A stretch of DNA of 64,000 nucleotides from Millionella massiliensis (lineage in GTDB: Bacteria > Bacteroidota > Bacteroidia > Bacteroidales > Rikenellaceae). Shown here in pieces: positions 1 to 7,835 of the stretch. The position numbers were made by a program, and so were the translations under genes. Location of the stretch: NCBI RefSeq assembly GCF_900104655.1, contig NZ_FNWD01000002.1, positions 2,278,246 through 2,342,245 of the forward strand, given 5' to 3'. Position 1 is the stretch's first letter. Each line of letters opens with the position of its first letter. The notes beneath the pieces were generated by a model. It ran no database searches. It saw only the letters and a program-made list of their open reading frames with translations, and was not told the DNA's origin.

Positions 1-472
1 ACCGCTGAAGCCAGTGAATCGTGATGTTGACTAGGGGGATTCGGCGGGAGGCAAAACGTTCGATGGATTTCAGTACATTGTTGTACCAGAGCATGTTGCC
101 GATCCGTTGCTCGTCTTTGAGCGTTTTGATCCGGTGTCTGAAAATGGAATTTAGGGTGTCGCCGTGGCCGCGTCCGAGGCGCAGATTCAACAGGTCGAAC
201 GAAAACTCACCCTTGTCGGTCAGTTCCTGGGTCTGCTTTTTGATCAGATCGAAGCTCCCGTTAATGTCTGACCTGATTTCCAGTAATTTCGGGCTTCTCG
301 AACGGGGTAATTTCACACACTCGATGGGAAGCAGCTCTTTTCCGGTGGAGTAGTATTTCTGGACCCGTCTGTAGGTGACCAGGATCTTTACCGGATACAG
401 GCCGTTCTTTTTGGCACGGCGGGTATCGAGAATGGATGATATGGTGACTCCGTCTTTGGCATATTTGTACAT
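1..472 (-). CDS. Tyrosine recombinase/integrase, N-terminal part (runs off window)
   Basis: Reading leftward from the ATG at 472 gives 157 codons without a stop before the window edge. The start of the protein (MYKYAKDGVTISSILDTRR) followed by a strand-rich stretch with LYPVKILVTYRRVQKYYSTG matches the arm-binding N-terminus of Bacteroidota tyrosine recombinases. The segment from about residue 95 (LNSIFRHRIKTLKDEQRIGN) resembles their SAM-like core-binding domain. The catalytic domain with its R-H-R-Y residues lies outside the window, so activity cannot be judged. A purine-rich AAGGAGAGA lies about 7 bases before the ATG, and a TATAAT hexamer (543-548 on this strand) lies further up, an arrangement unlike the TAnnTTTG promoters elsewhere here. 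Together these suggest the edge of an integrated element next to trkA. Confidence 0.75.
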   Translation of the reverse strand, partial: MYKYAKDGVTISSILDTRRAKKNGLYPVKILVTYRRVQKYYSTGKELLPIECVKLPRSRSPKLLEIRSDINGSFDLIKKQTQELTDKGEFSFDLLNLRLGRGHGDTLNSIFRHRIKTLKDEQRIGNMLWYNNVLKSIERFASRRIPLVNITIHWLQR

Positions 473-580
473 CGGATGTCTCTCCTTCGGCACGTGGCGT
501 GGATGCGAAAAACTGCGCATACAATTTGCATACACGTCGCTCATTATAGGGTTTCTACATTGCTTTGTCGTAAAGTTAAC

Positions 581-1273
581 TTAGGCTTCGCGCAGTGTCT
601 TGGTGAAATTGTTGTAAACATTCAAAGTGCCGTACACAACGATGACGTCGCCTGCCATCAGGACCGTCTCCGGCAGGAGCGGATCGAGTGCCTGCTTCTG
701 GTTGTATTTGATGCCAATGGCATTCCGTTCTTCGTGGTTGCGGATTACGGCCAGCAGTTGGAGCCCCTCGGTTTCGATGCCGCTTTGGGCAATGGTTTTG
801 CCGTCGAGCGTCCGCGGCAGTTCGAAACGCATGACGTAGTGCGAACGGTCGATCCGGTAGGAGCTGAGGAATTCGTTCAACTCGAGCGATTGTGCCATCA
901 CTTCGGCGGCCTCCTGCTCCGGAAAGATGATGCGTTCGACGCCCAGGGCTTGCAGGACGTTTCGGTGGAGTTCGTTCAGGGCGCGTGCTGCGATGTTCGA
1001 GACTTTCATTTGTCGCAGCAGGGCGACGATTTGGATCGAGGCGGAAAAATTTTCGCCGATGGCCACGATCAGCAGGTCAACCTGGTCGAGCGGAAGGCTT
1101 CTCAGAGCCTCGGGGTCGCTGGCATCCATACAGATGGTGCTGGAGAGGCTGTCGCGGAGTTCGTTCACACGGTTGCGGTTGTCATCGACGCCGATGACTT
1201 CATGACCCATTTGCGTCAGACGGGAGGCCAGGACGGAACCGAAGTTCCCCAGGCCGATCACAATGTATTTCAT
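581..1273 (-). CDS. trkA: TrkA/KtrA-type potassium uptake regulatory subunit
   Basis: Cytoplasmic RCK protein that binds nucleotide and gates a TrkH/KtrB K+ channel. It is 230 residues, the usual KtrA length. The Rossmann motif GLGNFG is at residues 7-12, followed by an acidic strand end (VIGVDDNR); an RCK_C-like domain occupies roughly residues 145-230. The ATG at 1273 is chosen because MKYIVIGLGNFG starts exactly at the fold; a longer reading to 1357 only adds a Pro/Arg-rich tail. The likely partner TrkH is encoded at 19132-20952 on the other strand instead of next door. It lies directly against the recombinase gene, so its 3' end may be near an integration boundary. Confidence 0.9.
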   Translation of the reverse strand: MKYIVIGLGNFGSVLASRLTQMGHEVIGVDDNRNRVNELRDSLSSTICMDASDPEALRSLPLDQVDLLIVAIGENFSASIQIVALLRQMKVSNIAARALNELHRNVLQALGVERIIFPEQEAAEVMAQSLELNEFLSSYRIDRSHYVMRFELPRTLDGKTIAQSGIETEGLQLLAVIRNHEERNAIGIKYNQKQALDPLLPETVLMAGDVIVVYGTLNVYNNFTKTLREA

Positions 1274-1540
1274 GGTTGTAAGGCGAGAAATGATGGTTGT
1301 CCAATCCGGGGCCGGCGGAGGTGTGCGGCCCGTCTCCCCTGGGGAAGAGCGTCTCATGGTCTCATCAGCCCGGTATGGGCGGGAAATTGAGGCGATTTTC
1401 CGGCTGAAAATTTAGCCAAAATAATGAAAGTTGCAAGCCGGACCGGATGTGTTTGGTACGGTATCCAACGGCATAAATGCAGGTTGAGAGCCTGGGGGCT
1501 TATTGTATGTTTTTCTTGTGAAAACGGGGGGCGATTCTAT

Positions 1541-1586
1541 AAAAAATCCCCATTCCGGTGCCGCGTGGTGCCGCACTAGAATGGGG
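1541..1586 (-). terminator. Intrinsic terminator of the outer-membrane protein gene
   Basis: Perfect 8-bp arms CCCCATTC (1548-1555) and GAATGGGG (1579-1586). On the minus strand the stem is followed by ATTTTTTAT, about 40 bases after the stop codon of the gene at 1629-2219. Confidence 0.85.
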
Positions 1587-1628
1587 TGTGTAATGGGGAG
1601 GGTAAATCGCCTGCGGGCGAAATGTGTG

Positions 1629-2219
1629 TTATTTGTTGGTGCCGATGAATCGCCAGCCGACGGCCACGCGGAAGTAGGTCGGACAGGTGGTCTCGGCAGA
1701 CGAGGTGAAAGCGCTGCGGAGTCCTTTGGAGTAAGAGGCGGTGAAGTCGAGGCCGCATCGGAGCAGATAGCCGGCTCCGATGGTGAGGGCCATGTTGGTG
1801 GAGCGCACGCCTTCGAGCGGACTGGTGGCTCCGCCCTCTTTCTCCTTGCGGTCGGCCGAGAGTTTGAAGAGTCCTTCGACGCCGGCGATGACGCGGAATC
1901 CGCCGAGGAAGTTGAACTTACCGACCAGCGGCACGCTCAGGTAGTCCATCCGGTGGACGGTGTGCGAGGTGTATTGCATCTCCACGTTGTTGGTCGAGCC
2001 GAGCTGGGAGTAGTAGGCGCCCGTTTCGATCCCCCATCGGTGGGTGAAGTTGTAGTCGATGAACAGACCGGCGTAGACTCCGGTGCGTGAACTACCGGGG
2101 CTGTTTTTGTAGTCGGCGAAGTTGACGCCGGCGCGGGGGCCGAAACCGAGTCCTTTGACTTGTGCCGTGGCTGTGGCGGCAGTCAGGAGGAGCAGGAGGA
2201 ACAGGAAGGTTTGTTTCAT
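1629..2219 (-). CDS. PorT-family-like outer membrane beta-barrel protein
   Basis: A 196-residue protein with a Sec signal peptide (MKQTFLFLLLLLTAATATAQ, cleavage after AQ). The mature part is a run of short amphipathic strands: a start typical of the Bacteroidota outer-membrane beta-barrel family (GFGPRAGVNFADYKN), alternating strands such as GVYAGLFIDYNFTHRWGIE and YLSVPLVGKFNF, and a last strand with RVAVGWRFIG. It is probably a small 8-strand barrel; the cargo or role is unknown. It has its own -7 box (2254-2261) after the terminator of the upstream transporter, and its own terminator, so it is a single-gene unit. Confidence 0.8.
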   Translation of the reverse strand: MKQTFLFLLLLLTAATATAQVKGLGFGPRAGVNFADYKNSPGSSRTGVYAGLFIDYNFTHRWGIETGAYYSQLGSTNNVEMQYTSHTVHRMDYLSVPLVGKFNFLGGFRVIAGVEGLFKLSADRKEKEGGATSPLEGVRSTNMALTIGAGYLLRCGLDFTASYSKGLRSAFTSSAETTCPTYFRVAVGWRFIGTNK

Positions 2220-2253
2220 GGTGGGGGTGTGTCCTGTGAATTCTGGTGTCCGA

Positions 2254-2261
2254 CAAATATA
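2254..2261 (-). promoter_or_regulatory. -7 box for the gene at 1629-2219
   Basis: TATATTTG on the minus strand, an exact match to the Bacteroidota TAnnTTTG element, 35 bases before the ATG. No clear -33 TTG is seen, since that place is occupied by the terminator hairpin of the upstream gene. Confidence 0.55.
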
Positions 2262-2264
2262 TGT

Positions 2265-2299
2265 AAAAAGCCGGAGAAGAGTCGATCTTCTCCGGCTTT
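2265..2299 (-). terminator. Terminator of the POT transporter gene
   Basis: 14-bp perfect arms AAAGCCGGAGAAGA (2267-2280) and TCTTCTCCGGCTTT (2286-2299) with a 5-nt loop. On the minus strand the stem runs into TTTTT, about 54 bases after the transporter stop. Confidence 0.9.
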
Positions 2300-2352
2300 G
2301 GTGTGGATTTTATATTCTTCGGGGTACTTTTCCGGAAGAATAGGACAGGATC

Positions 2353-4035
2353 TTAGGCGTCCTTGGTTGTTCTTTCCAGTTTTTTCATCACACTGAACAG
2401 GAAGATGGCCGAGATGGCGCAGCAGATGACCAGTACGCCCCACAGCATCCACAGCGGCATGCCGCCCCAGAGGTAGCCGATGATGGCGACGAGGTAGTTT
2501 CCGACAGCGGTTGCGGCGAGCCATCCGCCCTGAGCGAGACCTTTGTATTTGGGCGGTGCCACTTTCGATACGAAGGAGATACCCATCGGGCTGAGGAACA
2601 GTTCGGCGATGGTCAGTACGAAATAGGTCGAGATCAGCCAGTTGGGCGACACGCGTGAGGCTTCGTCCAGGCCGCCCATGCTTTCGAGAGCGTTCGGGGT
2701 GGGCAGGCCGGTCGAGGCGAAGGCCAGCAGTACGAAGCCCAGGGCGGCGATAATCATACCGATACCGATCTTACGCGGAGCGCTGGGTTCGCTGTTGCGT
2801 TTCTGGAGCCACGAGAAGAGTCCTACGGTAACCGGGGTCAGGATGATGATGAAGAAGGGGTTGAACTGTTGGAAGATCTGCGGGGTGATGCTCATCGGCT
2901 GGGGCAGGGTGGTGTAGGCCAGCCAGGCTCCGATAGCGCCGACTACGAGAACGATGAGACCGCCCAGTCGACCTTTGCCGGTTTTCGACTGGAAGAGGCT
3001 AAGCAGACCATAGAAGGCCACGACGAAGGGGATCAGGGTCAGCAGCGAGAAACCGAAGCATCCGAGACCGCTGACGGAGGTTTGCGTGTAGTCGCGGGCG
3101 AAGAAGGTCATCGTCAGACCGTTCTGGTGGAAGGCCATCCAGAAGAAGATCACCACGGCGAACACCAGACCCAGAGCGACCATACGGTCTTTGACCTGTT
3201 GCGGGGTGAGTTCCACCACGTTGGGGTTGTGTTCTGCCTGTTTCTGTTTTTCGGTCTTGTCGGCGGCTTTGTAGTATTTGCGGAAGCCGACGAAGATCAG
3301 CATCGAGACGATCAGCGAGAGGCAGGCTACGCCGAAACCGTAGTTGTACGACTGGCTGAGGCTGGTGATGTAGTTCTGGCCGAAAGTTGCCAGGTCGCCG
3401 CCGGCGTGGCCCTGTTGTGCGGCCAGGTCGGTGAATTTGGCCATGGCTTCGGTCGAGATGGTACCGTTCTGGAGTTGGTGGGCCAGCGACGGGATGTCTG
3501 CGTTATAGGTGAAACCGTCCTTTTCGAGGAAGTAGTTCGATACGCCTTCGGCGGCCGAGGGGGCGAAGAAGGCGCCGATGTTGATACACATGTAGAAGAT
3601 GCTGAAGGCGATGTCTCGCTTGGCGCTGTATTTGGGGTCGTCGTAGAGGTTGCCGACCAGTGCCTGCAGGTTACCTTTGAAGCAGCCGGTACCGATGGCG
3701 ATCAGTGCCAGCGATCCGAACATGGCGATTTGTGCGCCGGTGCCGGTTCCGGTCGGGATGGCCAGGCAGAAGTAGCCGGCGAACATCACGATGATACCGA
3801 GCATGATGGTCTTGCCGTAGCCGAGCACCTTGTCGGCCAGCAGACCGCCGAACAGCGGCAGGAAGTAGACCATACTCAGGAAGATCCCGAATGTGGTACT
3901 GGTGGCGTCCGATGTGTAGCCGAATTTTGCCTGCATGTAGAGCACGAAGATGGCCAGCATGGTGTAGTAGCCGAAGCGCTCTCCCATATTGGCCAATGCC
4001 AGTACGAACAGGCCTTTGGGTTGTCCTTTTAACAT
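2353..4035 (-). CDS. POT/PTR-family proton-coupled di/tripeptide transporter
   Basis: Inner-membrane major-facilitator protein of 560 residues that imports short peptides with protons. The PTR signature lies in the first helix (NMGERFGYYTM, residues 17-27); the conserved 'ExxERF' reads NxxERF here, a form I recall from other Bacteroidota members. Further family features are FGGLLADKVLGYGKT after helix 2 and GTGCFKGNLQALVGNLYDD around residues 117-135. About 14 hydrophobic segments can be counted, with a charged central loop around residues 258-285. Its own promoter (4127-4156) and terminator make it monocistronic. Substrate range cannot be read from sequence. Confidence 0.93.
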   Translation of the reverse strand: MLKGQPKGLFVLALANMGERFGYYTMLAIFVLYMQAKFGYTSDATSTTFGIFLSMVYFLPLFGGLLADKVLGYGKTIMLGIIVMFAGYFCLAIPTGTGTGAQIAMFGSLALIAIGTGCFKGNLQALVGNLYDDPKYSAKRDIAFSIFYMCINIGAFFAPSAAEGVSNYFLEKDGFTYNADIPSLAHQLQNGTISTEAMAKFTDLAAQQGHAGGDLATFGQNYITSLSQSYNYGFGVACLSLIVSMLIFVGFRKYYKAADKTEKQKQAEHNPNVVELTPQQVKDRMVALGLVFAVVIFFWMAFHQNGLTMTFFARDYTQTSVSGLGCFGFSLLTLIPFVVAFYGLLSLFQSKTGKGRLGGLIVLVVGAIGAWLAYTTLPQPMSITPQIFQQFNPFFIIILTPVTVGLFSWLQKRNSEPSAPRKIGIGMIIAALGFVLLAFASTGLPTPNALESMGGLDEASRVSPNWLISTYFVLTIAELFLSPMGISFVSKVAPPKYKGLAQGGWLAATAVGNYLVAIIGYLWGGMPLWMLWGVLVICCAISAIFLFSVMKKLERTTKDA

Positions 4036-4126
4036 TTGCTTATGGTTGTTTTTGGTTAATAATTCCGCAGGGTGCGATCGGTGGGGTTGGATCGTCCAAC
4101 TCGTTAGCTATGACACCGATAAATTG

Positions 4127-4156
4127 CAAATTTAGCGTTTTTGCCCACATAGGCAA
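4127..4156 (-). promoter_or_regulatory. Promoter of the POT transporter
   Basis: On the minus strand, TTG (4156-4154), a 19-nt spacer and TAAATTTG (4134-4127), a full match to the Bacteroidota TTTG/TAnnTTTG promoter. It lies about 92 bases upstream of the ATG. Confidence 0.8.
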
Positions 4157-4368
4157 GTTTTTTGTTGAATTTATAACAAATTGTGGGGCATTTTGTGCAA
4201 ATGTTGTTTCACGATGACCGTGGCGCTGGAAAGTCGGGGACTGGCGATGGGGGCGCGGTGACGAAATGTTTGTCCTGAAAACAGGGAATTGCAGGTGTGG
4301 CAGTGAATCCGGCATTCTGTCGATGCAGTGAGGATTGCCGTTGAGAGGCAGTCCCTACGGTGGGGATA

Positions 4369-4395
4369 TAAAAAATGCGGCCCATTGGACCGCAT
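4369..4395 (-). terminator. Terminator-like hairpin facing leftward
   Basis: ATGCGG (4375-4380) pairs with CCGCAT (4390-4395), with an inner CC/GG pair. On the minus strand the stem is followed directly by TTTTTTAT. It would end a leftward transcript from the NYN gene (4773-5756) or from a separate RNA between 4396 and 4772. Confidence 0.6.
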
Positions 4396-4639
4396 GGTGT
4401 TGCTTGTTGTGTGTGAATTGCTGGAGGCTGTCGGAGAGGGAGAGGTCTTGGAGGGCAAGTTGGTGCTTGGTCGAAGTTTTCCAGTCACGCCGCTGCCGTG
4501 TTGTCTCCAGGGGTCCGCCGGTACCGCAGGATTTTGCCGGAGCTCTGTCACGCCGGGTTTACTGTCTTCCCGTTTTGCTTCCGGCTGTTTTTGTTCGGAT
4601 GTTTTATGCGGGGGTGTGCTGTACGGGGTGAAACGAGTT

Positions 4640-4746
4640 GTTGGTTCAAGCCTTAGGGACTTTGGTCTTTGTGCGAGGCTCCCGTGCTTTTAGAAACCCT
4701 CACCGGGGACTCGGCACCCTGCTTAATGTTCCCAATACCTGCTTTC
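4640..4746 (-). ncRNA. Candidate structured non-coding RNA
   Basis: A long interrupted helix can be drawn here. GTGCGAG (4671-4677) pairs with CTCGGCAC (4710-4717) with one bulge, TCCC pairs with GGGG inside it, and GGGAC (4656-4660) pairs with GTTCCC (4728-4733) outside it. About 10-12 unpaired bases on each side separate the inner and outer helices. A rod with a central open bubble is the general layout of 6S RNA, but I cannot match known 6S sequence and length is short. No coding potential is apparent. The leftward terminator at 4369-4395 favours the minus strand; the strand is otherwise undecided. It might also be only 3'-UTR structure of the NYN mRNA. Confidence 0.3.
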
Positions 4747-4772
4747 CCCCCCCTCTTGTGTCGGCTCTTTAT

Positions 4773-5756
4773 TTAAATGTTGTCCCAGAAGTTGTCTTCT
4801 TTCGGAGTGAGGACGTTGCGTCCGAGCCGTTTGACCCGTTTGGCGATGTCCTGTCCCTGGTCGTTCTTGGCGATCGAGAACTCAACGTCGTCGCCGGGGG
4901 CGAGTTCGGAAAATTCGCCTTCAATCACGTCGAGGTTGTGGAAGAAGAGGTTGTTGTTGGGATATTTGATGAAACCGTAGCCGTTCTTGATGCTGAGGAT
5001 CTGGCTGGTATAGCGGGCCTCTTCGGCGGTGTCGTCGGATTCGATCGAGTAGTCGTCTTCGGCCGGTTCGGGCTCGTCGGCAGCGTTCGAACGGCTTTCG
5101 GGGGTTTGTACGAAGAGGTTTTGGATCAGTTGGTTGTTCTGTTTCAGGCCGCAGTCGATCACCTCCTGCATCGGGACGGGGTAGTGGGCCAGGTTCAGCA
5201 GTTCGTGCGAGGTTTTGGTGACGATGCGGGTGCCGTCGTCGTTGGTGTATTCGAATTCCCAGCTGATGAGCATCACCCGGACACCCATGGCGATCAGTTT
5301 GCGAACCAGGGGAACGTAGTCGGTGTCGGCCACCACTAGTACGGCGATGTCGATCTTGCCCTGGAGGGCCATTTCGAACACTTCGAGCGAGAGCCATACG
5401 TCGGTTCCGCGTTCTTCCTTGCGACCGTAGATGTTGCGCAGGGGCAGGTAGTGGGTGTGGACGCCTTCGGACATGAGGATGTCGTCGAAGACGCGGTCGT
5501 GGTAGAGTTGGCTGCCGCGTTGTGCTGCGTCGGAGGCGTTGAGGCGGCCGCGGAAATAGTGGGCTTCGCAGATGCGGCAGCGTTTGGGGTCGAGCCCCTC
5601 TTCTTCGGCCACGCGCTGGCTGATAAAGTCGTGCAGGCCGTTGACGCTAAGGCGGCGGCGTTGCGGATGGATATAATTGTAATAGTTCGAGGCGTGGAGC
5701 AGGAAGTTGCCGTCGTAGAATACGCCTATTTTCGGAGCATTATGGTAGAAAGACAT
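4773..5756 (-). CDS. NYN (PIN-like) domain protein with C-terminal cold-shock domain
   Basis: A predicted 327-residue cytoplasmic RNA-processing protein. Residues 10-190 form an NYN/LabA-type PIN fold with the acidic residues expected for metal-dependent RNase activity: D15 in FYDGNF, D119 in RGTDVWL and D144/D146 in VVADTDYVP. A disordered acidic linker (about 218-247) leads to a cold-shock/OB domain at 249-312, with the RNA-binding motifs GYGFIKY (259-265) and LFFHNLD (270-276). The layout is a nuclease joined to an RNA-binding module. Activity is inferred from family residues. It is transcribed alone, divergently from 6057-6755. Confidence 0.85.
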   Translation of the reverse strand: MSFYHNAPKIGVFYDGNFLLHASNYYNYIHPQRRRLSVNGLHDFISQRVAEEEGLDPKRCRICEAHYFRGRLNASDAAQRGSQLYHDRVFDDILMSEGVHTHYLPLRNIYGRKEERGTDVWLSLEVFEMALQGKIDIAVLVVADTDYVPLVRKLIAMGVRVMLISWEFEYTNDDGTRIVTKTSHELLNLAHYPVPMQEVIDCGLKQNNQLIQNLFVQTPESRSNAADEPEPAEDDYSIESDDTAEEARYTSQILSIKNGYGFIKYPNNNLFFHNLDVIEGEFSELAPGDDVEFSIAKNDQGQDIAKRVKRLGRNVLTPKEDNFWDNI

Positions 5757-5809
5757 AAAATGGAGAAGGTGTAATTATCGTATCCCTTGTGTTCTGTTTT
5801 TAATAGGTT

Positions 5810-5817
5810 CAAAGTTA
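5810..5817 (-). promoter_or_regulatory. -7 box for the NYN gene
   Basis: TAACTTTG on the minus strand, about 54 bases before the ATG at 5756. A -33 TTG at proper spacing is not evident. Confidence 0.45.
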
Positions 5818-5998
5818 ATACATTTTTACGAAAAGTGTGTTTTTTTCTTGTAATAGTGGTGCCGGAATGGTCGAGTTGCCGTAATTATCTATAAATAAGT
5901 TATTCTCGGGTATGGTTTGGCGACGGAAGAGGAACCCTGTTTGAGTGGGTGTGGCGGCGGGTTGTCGGGGTGAAAATGGGGAAAACTTCGTGGTGCGT

Positions 5999-6030
5999 TT
6001 TGATAAATCGCCGAAGAAAAGTTATTTTTG
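5999..6030 (+). promoter_or_regulatory. Promoter of the 6057-7522 gene pair
   Basis: TTTG (5999-6002), a 20-nt spacer and TATTTTTG (6023-6030), an exact Bacteroidota-type promoter 27 bases before the ATG. Confidence 0.75.
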
Positions 6031-6056
6031 AATTTGGATCAAACTGAGATCAGATT

Positions 6057-6755
6057 ATGGGATATAATGAATTGGAGATCGAATTGAAGAAAACGCTGGC
6101 GCAGATTGCCCGGTGGCGTGAACTCGGCTATATGCCGACCATCGAGCAGGGGATTGCGCTGGGACGTTTGCAGAAGATATATGCCGGTTTGCTCGACCTG
6201 CCCTGCTGTGATCCGGAGGAGGTTCCGGCGGTGAGCGATGCGCCGAAGGCGACCGTGGAACCGTCGCCGCTTGTTGCGGTTGTGGGCGGTGAGGCGGCGG
6301 AGCCGAAAGCCGAGGAGGCTGGCGAAAAGGTCGCAGAAGTGGCTGTCGCTCCGGAGACCGCCGAGAACGCATCGCAGGACACCGGTGAACAGACTGCGAC
6401 CGCAGTCGAAGATTTGGCGCCGAAGGAGCCCGAAAAACCGGCGGCTGAAGAGGCGGAAGCTCCCGCGGCTCCCGTTGCACCTGCCCCGGCAGTGGCGCAG
6501 CAACCGCAGGGGGGAGAGGCTCAGCCGATGCCGCGTGTATTCGGTATCGAGGTGAGTCCGTATGCCCGGCACGAGATGATCGATACGCTGTTCCACGGCA
6601 ATACGGCGCTTTTCCTCTCCGAGGTGGCCAAACTGAACGAGATGGGGTCGCTCGAAGAGGCGCTCGTCTATATCGGTGAGACCTATCGTTGGATCCCCGA
6701 AAATGCGGCGACCATCAAATTTATCGATCTGCTCACAGCCCGCTTTGCCGAGTAG
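6057..6755 (+). CDS. Uncharacterised protein with Ala/Glu/Pro-rich linker
   Basis: Unrecognised 232-residue cytoplasmic protein without signal or membrane segments. It has two conserved-looking ends, a helical N-terminus (1-55; MGYNELEIELKKTLAQIARW) and a helical C-terminus (about 165-232, with YARHEMIDTLFHG and EEALVYIGETYRW). They are joined by about 100 residues made almost entirely of A, E, P, V and K. The linker suggests a tether between two binding ends. It is followed after 35 bases by rsmI on the same strand and probably shares its mRNA. No function is assigned. Confidence 0.75.
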   Translation: MGYNELEIELKKTLAQIARWRELGYMPTIEQGIALGRLQKIYAGLLDLPCCDPEEVPAVSDAPKATVEPSPLVAVVGGEAAEPKAEEAGEKVAEVAVAPETAENASQDTGEQTATAVEDLAPKEPEKPAAEEAEAPAAPVAPAPAVAQQPQGGEAQPMPRVFGIEVSPYARHEMIDTLFHGNTALFLSEVAKLNEMGSLEEALVYIGETYRWIPENAATIKFIDLLTARFAE

Positions 6756-6790
6756 CCGGCGCGGGACGTTAACTCCACAACCGTACGATC

Positions 6791-7522
6791 GTGGCGAAAC
6801 TTTATGTCGTGCCCACTCCGGTGGGCAACCTGGAAGATATGACCCTGCGCGCGACCCGTGTGCTGCGCGAGTGTGACTATATTGTCGCCGAAGATACCCG
6901 CACCAGTGGGAATCTGCTCCGCCATCTGGAGATCAGCAAGCCGATGAGTTCGTATCATAAGTTCAACGAACATGGCGTGGTGCAGCAAATCGTGCAGCGG
7001 ATCCTGGGCGGCCAGACCGTGGCTCTGATCTCCGATGCCGGTACGCCGGCCATTTCCGATCCGGGCTATCTGCTGGTCAACCGGGCTATCGAGGCCGGGA
7101 TTGAGGTCGAAACGCTCCCCGGGCCGACTGCCTTTGTGCCGGCGCTGGTCTCCAGCGGCCTGCCCTGCGATCGGTTTGTCTTCGAGGGCTTTCTGCCGCA
7201 GAAAAAGGGGCGTCAGACCCGTCTGCAACAACTGGTCGACGAACCGCGGACCATGATTTTCTATGAATCGCCCCATCGGGTGGGGAAGACGCTCGGACAA
7301 TTTGCCGAGTTTTTCGGTGGTGAGCGTCGGGCGGCACTCTGTCGCGAGATCTCCAAAAAATTCGAGGAGACGGTGCGTGGAACCCTGTCCGAATTGGCTG
7401 AACGCTATGCCGCGCAGGAACCCAAAGGGGAGATTGTGCTGGTGGTGGAGGGGGCGCGTGAGGCAACGCGGAAGGCGCGTCGCGAGCGCGGTGCGGCGGA
7501 CGAGGCCGATGAGGACGAGTAG
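6791..7522 (+). CDS. rsmI: 16S rRNA (cytidine-1402-2'-O)-methyltransferase
   Basis: RsmI uses S-adenosylmethionine to methylate the ribose of C1402 in the decoding centre of 16S rRNA. The 243-residue protein shows family landmarks in order: LYVVPTPVGNLEDMTLRA at the N-terminus, AEDTRTSGNLLRH (about 35-47), ALISDAGTPAISDPGYLLV (about 78-96), LPGPTAFVPALVSSGL and FYESPHRV (about 158-165). Length is slightly short because of a trimmed, Arg/Glu-rich C-terminus. It is likely co-transcribed with the hypothetical gene 35 bases upstream. Confidence 0.95.
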   Translation: MAKLYVVPTPVGNLEDMTLRATRVLRECDYIVAEDTRTSGNLLRHLEISKPMSSYHKFNEHGVVQQIVQRILGGQTVALISDAGTPAISDPGYLLVNRAIEAGIEVETLPGPTAFVPALVSSGLPCDRFVFEGFLPQKKGRQTRLQQLVDEPRTMIFYESPHRVGKTLGQFAEFFGGERRAALCREISKKFEETVRGTLSELAERYAAQEPKGEIVLVVEGAREATRKARRERGAADEADEDE

Positions 7523-7835
7523 CGTTTTTTGGGGGGTGCCATCCGGAGGACGGGGTGCTGTGCGGTAGAAACGGGCGGGTGTGTCCGGTGGTCCGGGCGA
7601 GAGAGTGTCGGGGCTGGGAGTGCGGTGCGGGGAATTGCCTCAAAATCGGGGAGTAGTGGAGAAAATTAAGTGGGTAGTGGCTCGGAAACGCGGGCACGGA
7701 GGGAGGTGTATGGATAGTTCCCAAGGTGTGGGGAGTAGGGAAGAGAAAGTTTGGGACGGGGTATTGGGGGACGGAGTGTGTGGCAGGGTTGCCCGAGAGA
7801 GGGAATCGTCAACGAGAATAGCAGAATGGGGGGAT
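7523..7835. other. Intergenic region, convergent rsmI/mnmA
   Basis: No gene, RNA or convincing terminator seen. The sequence is strongly purine/G-rich on the plus strand, like most spacers in this window. Confidence 0.6.

Noticed and set aside
4328..4693. Possible small protein in the spacer after the POT transporter
   Set aside because: No start signals, odd composition with many Cys and Leu, and overlap with the candidate RNA structure.
4396..4772. tmRNA, RNase P RNA or SRP RNA in the 4.4-4.8 kb spacer
   Set aside because: I looked for the tRNA-like ends of tmRNA, the conserved RNase P core and the SRP GGAAG/AGCAG loop on both strands; none is present.
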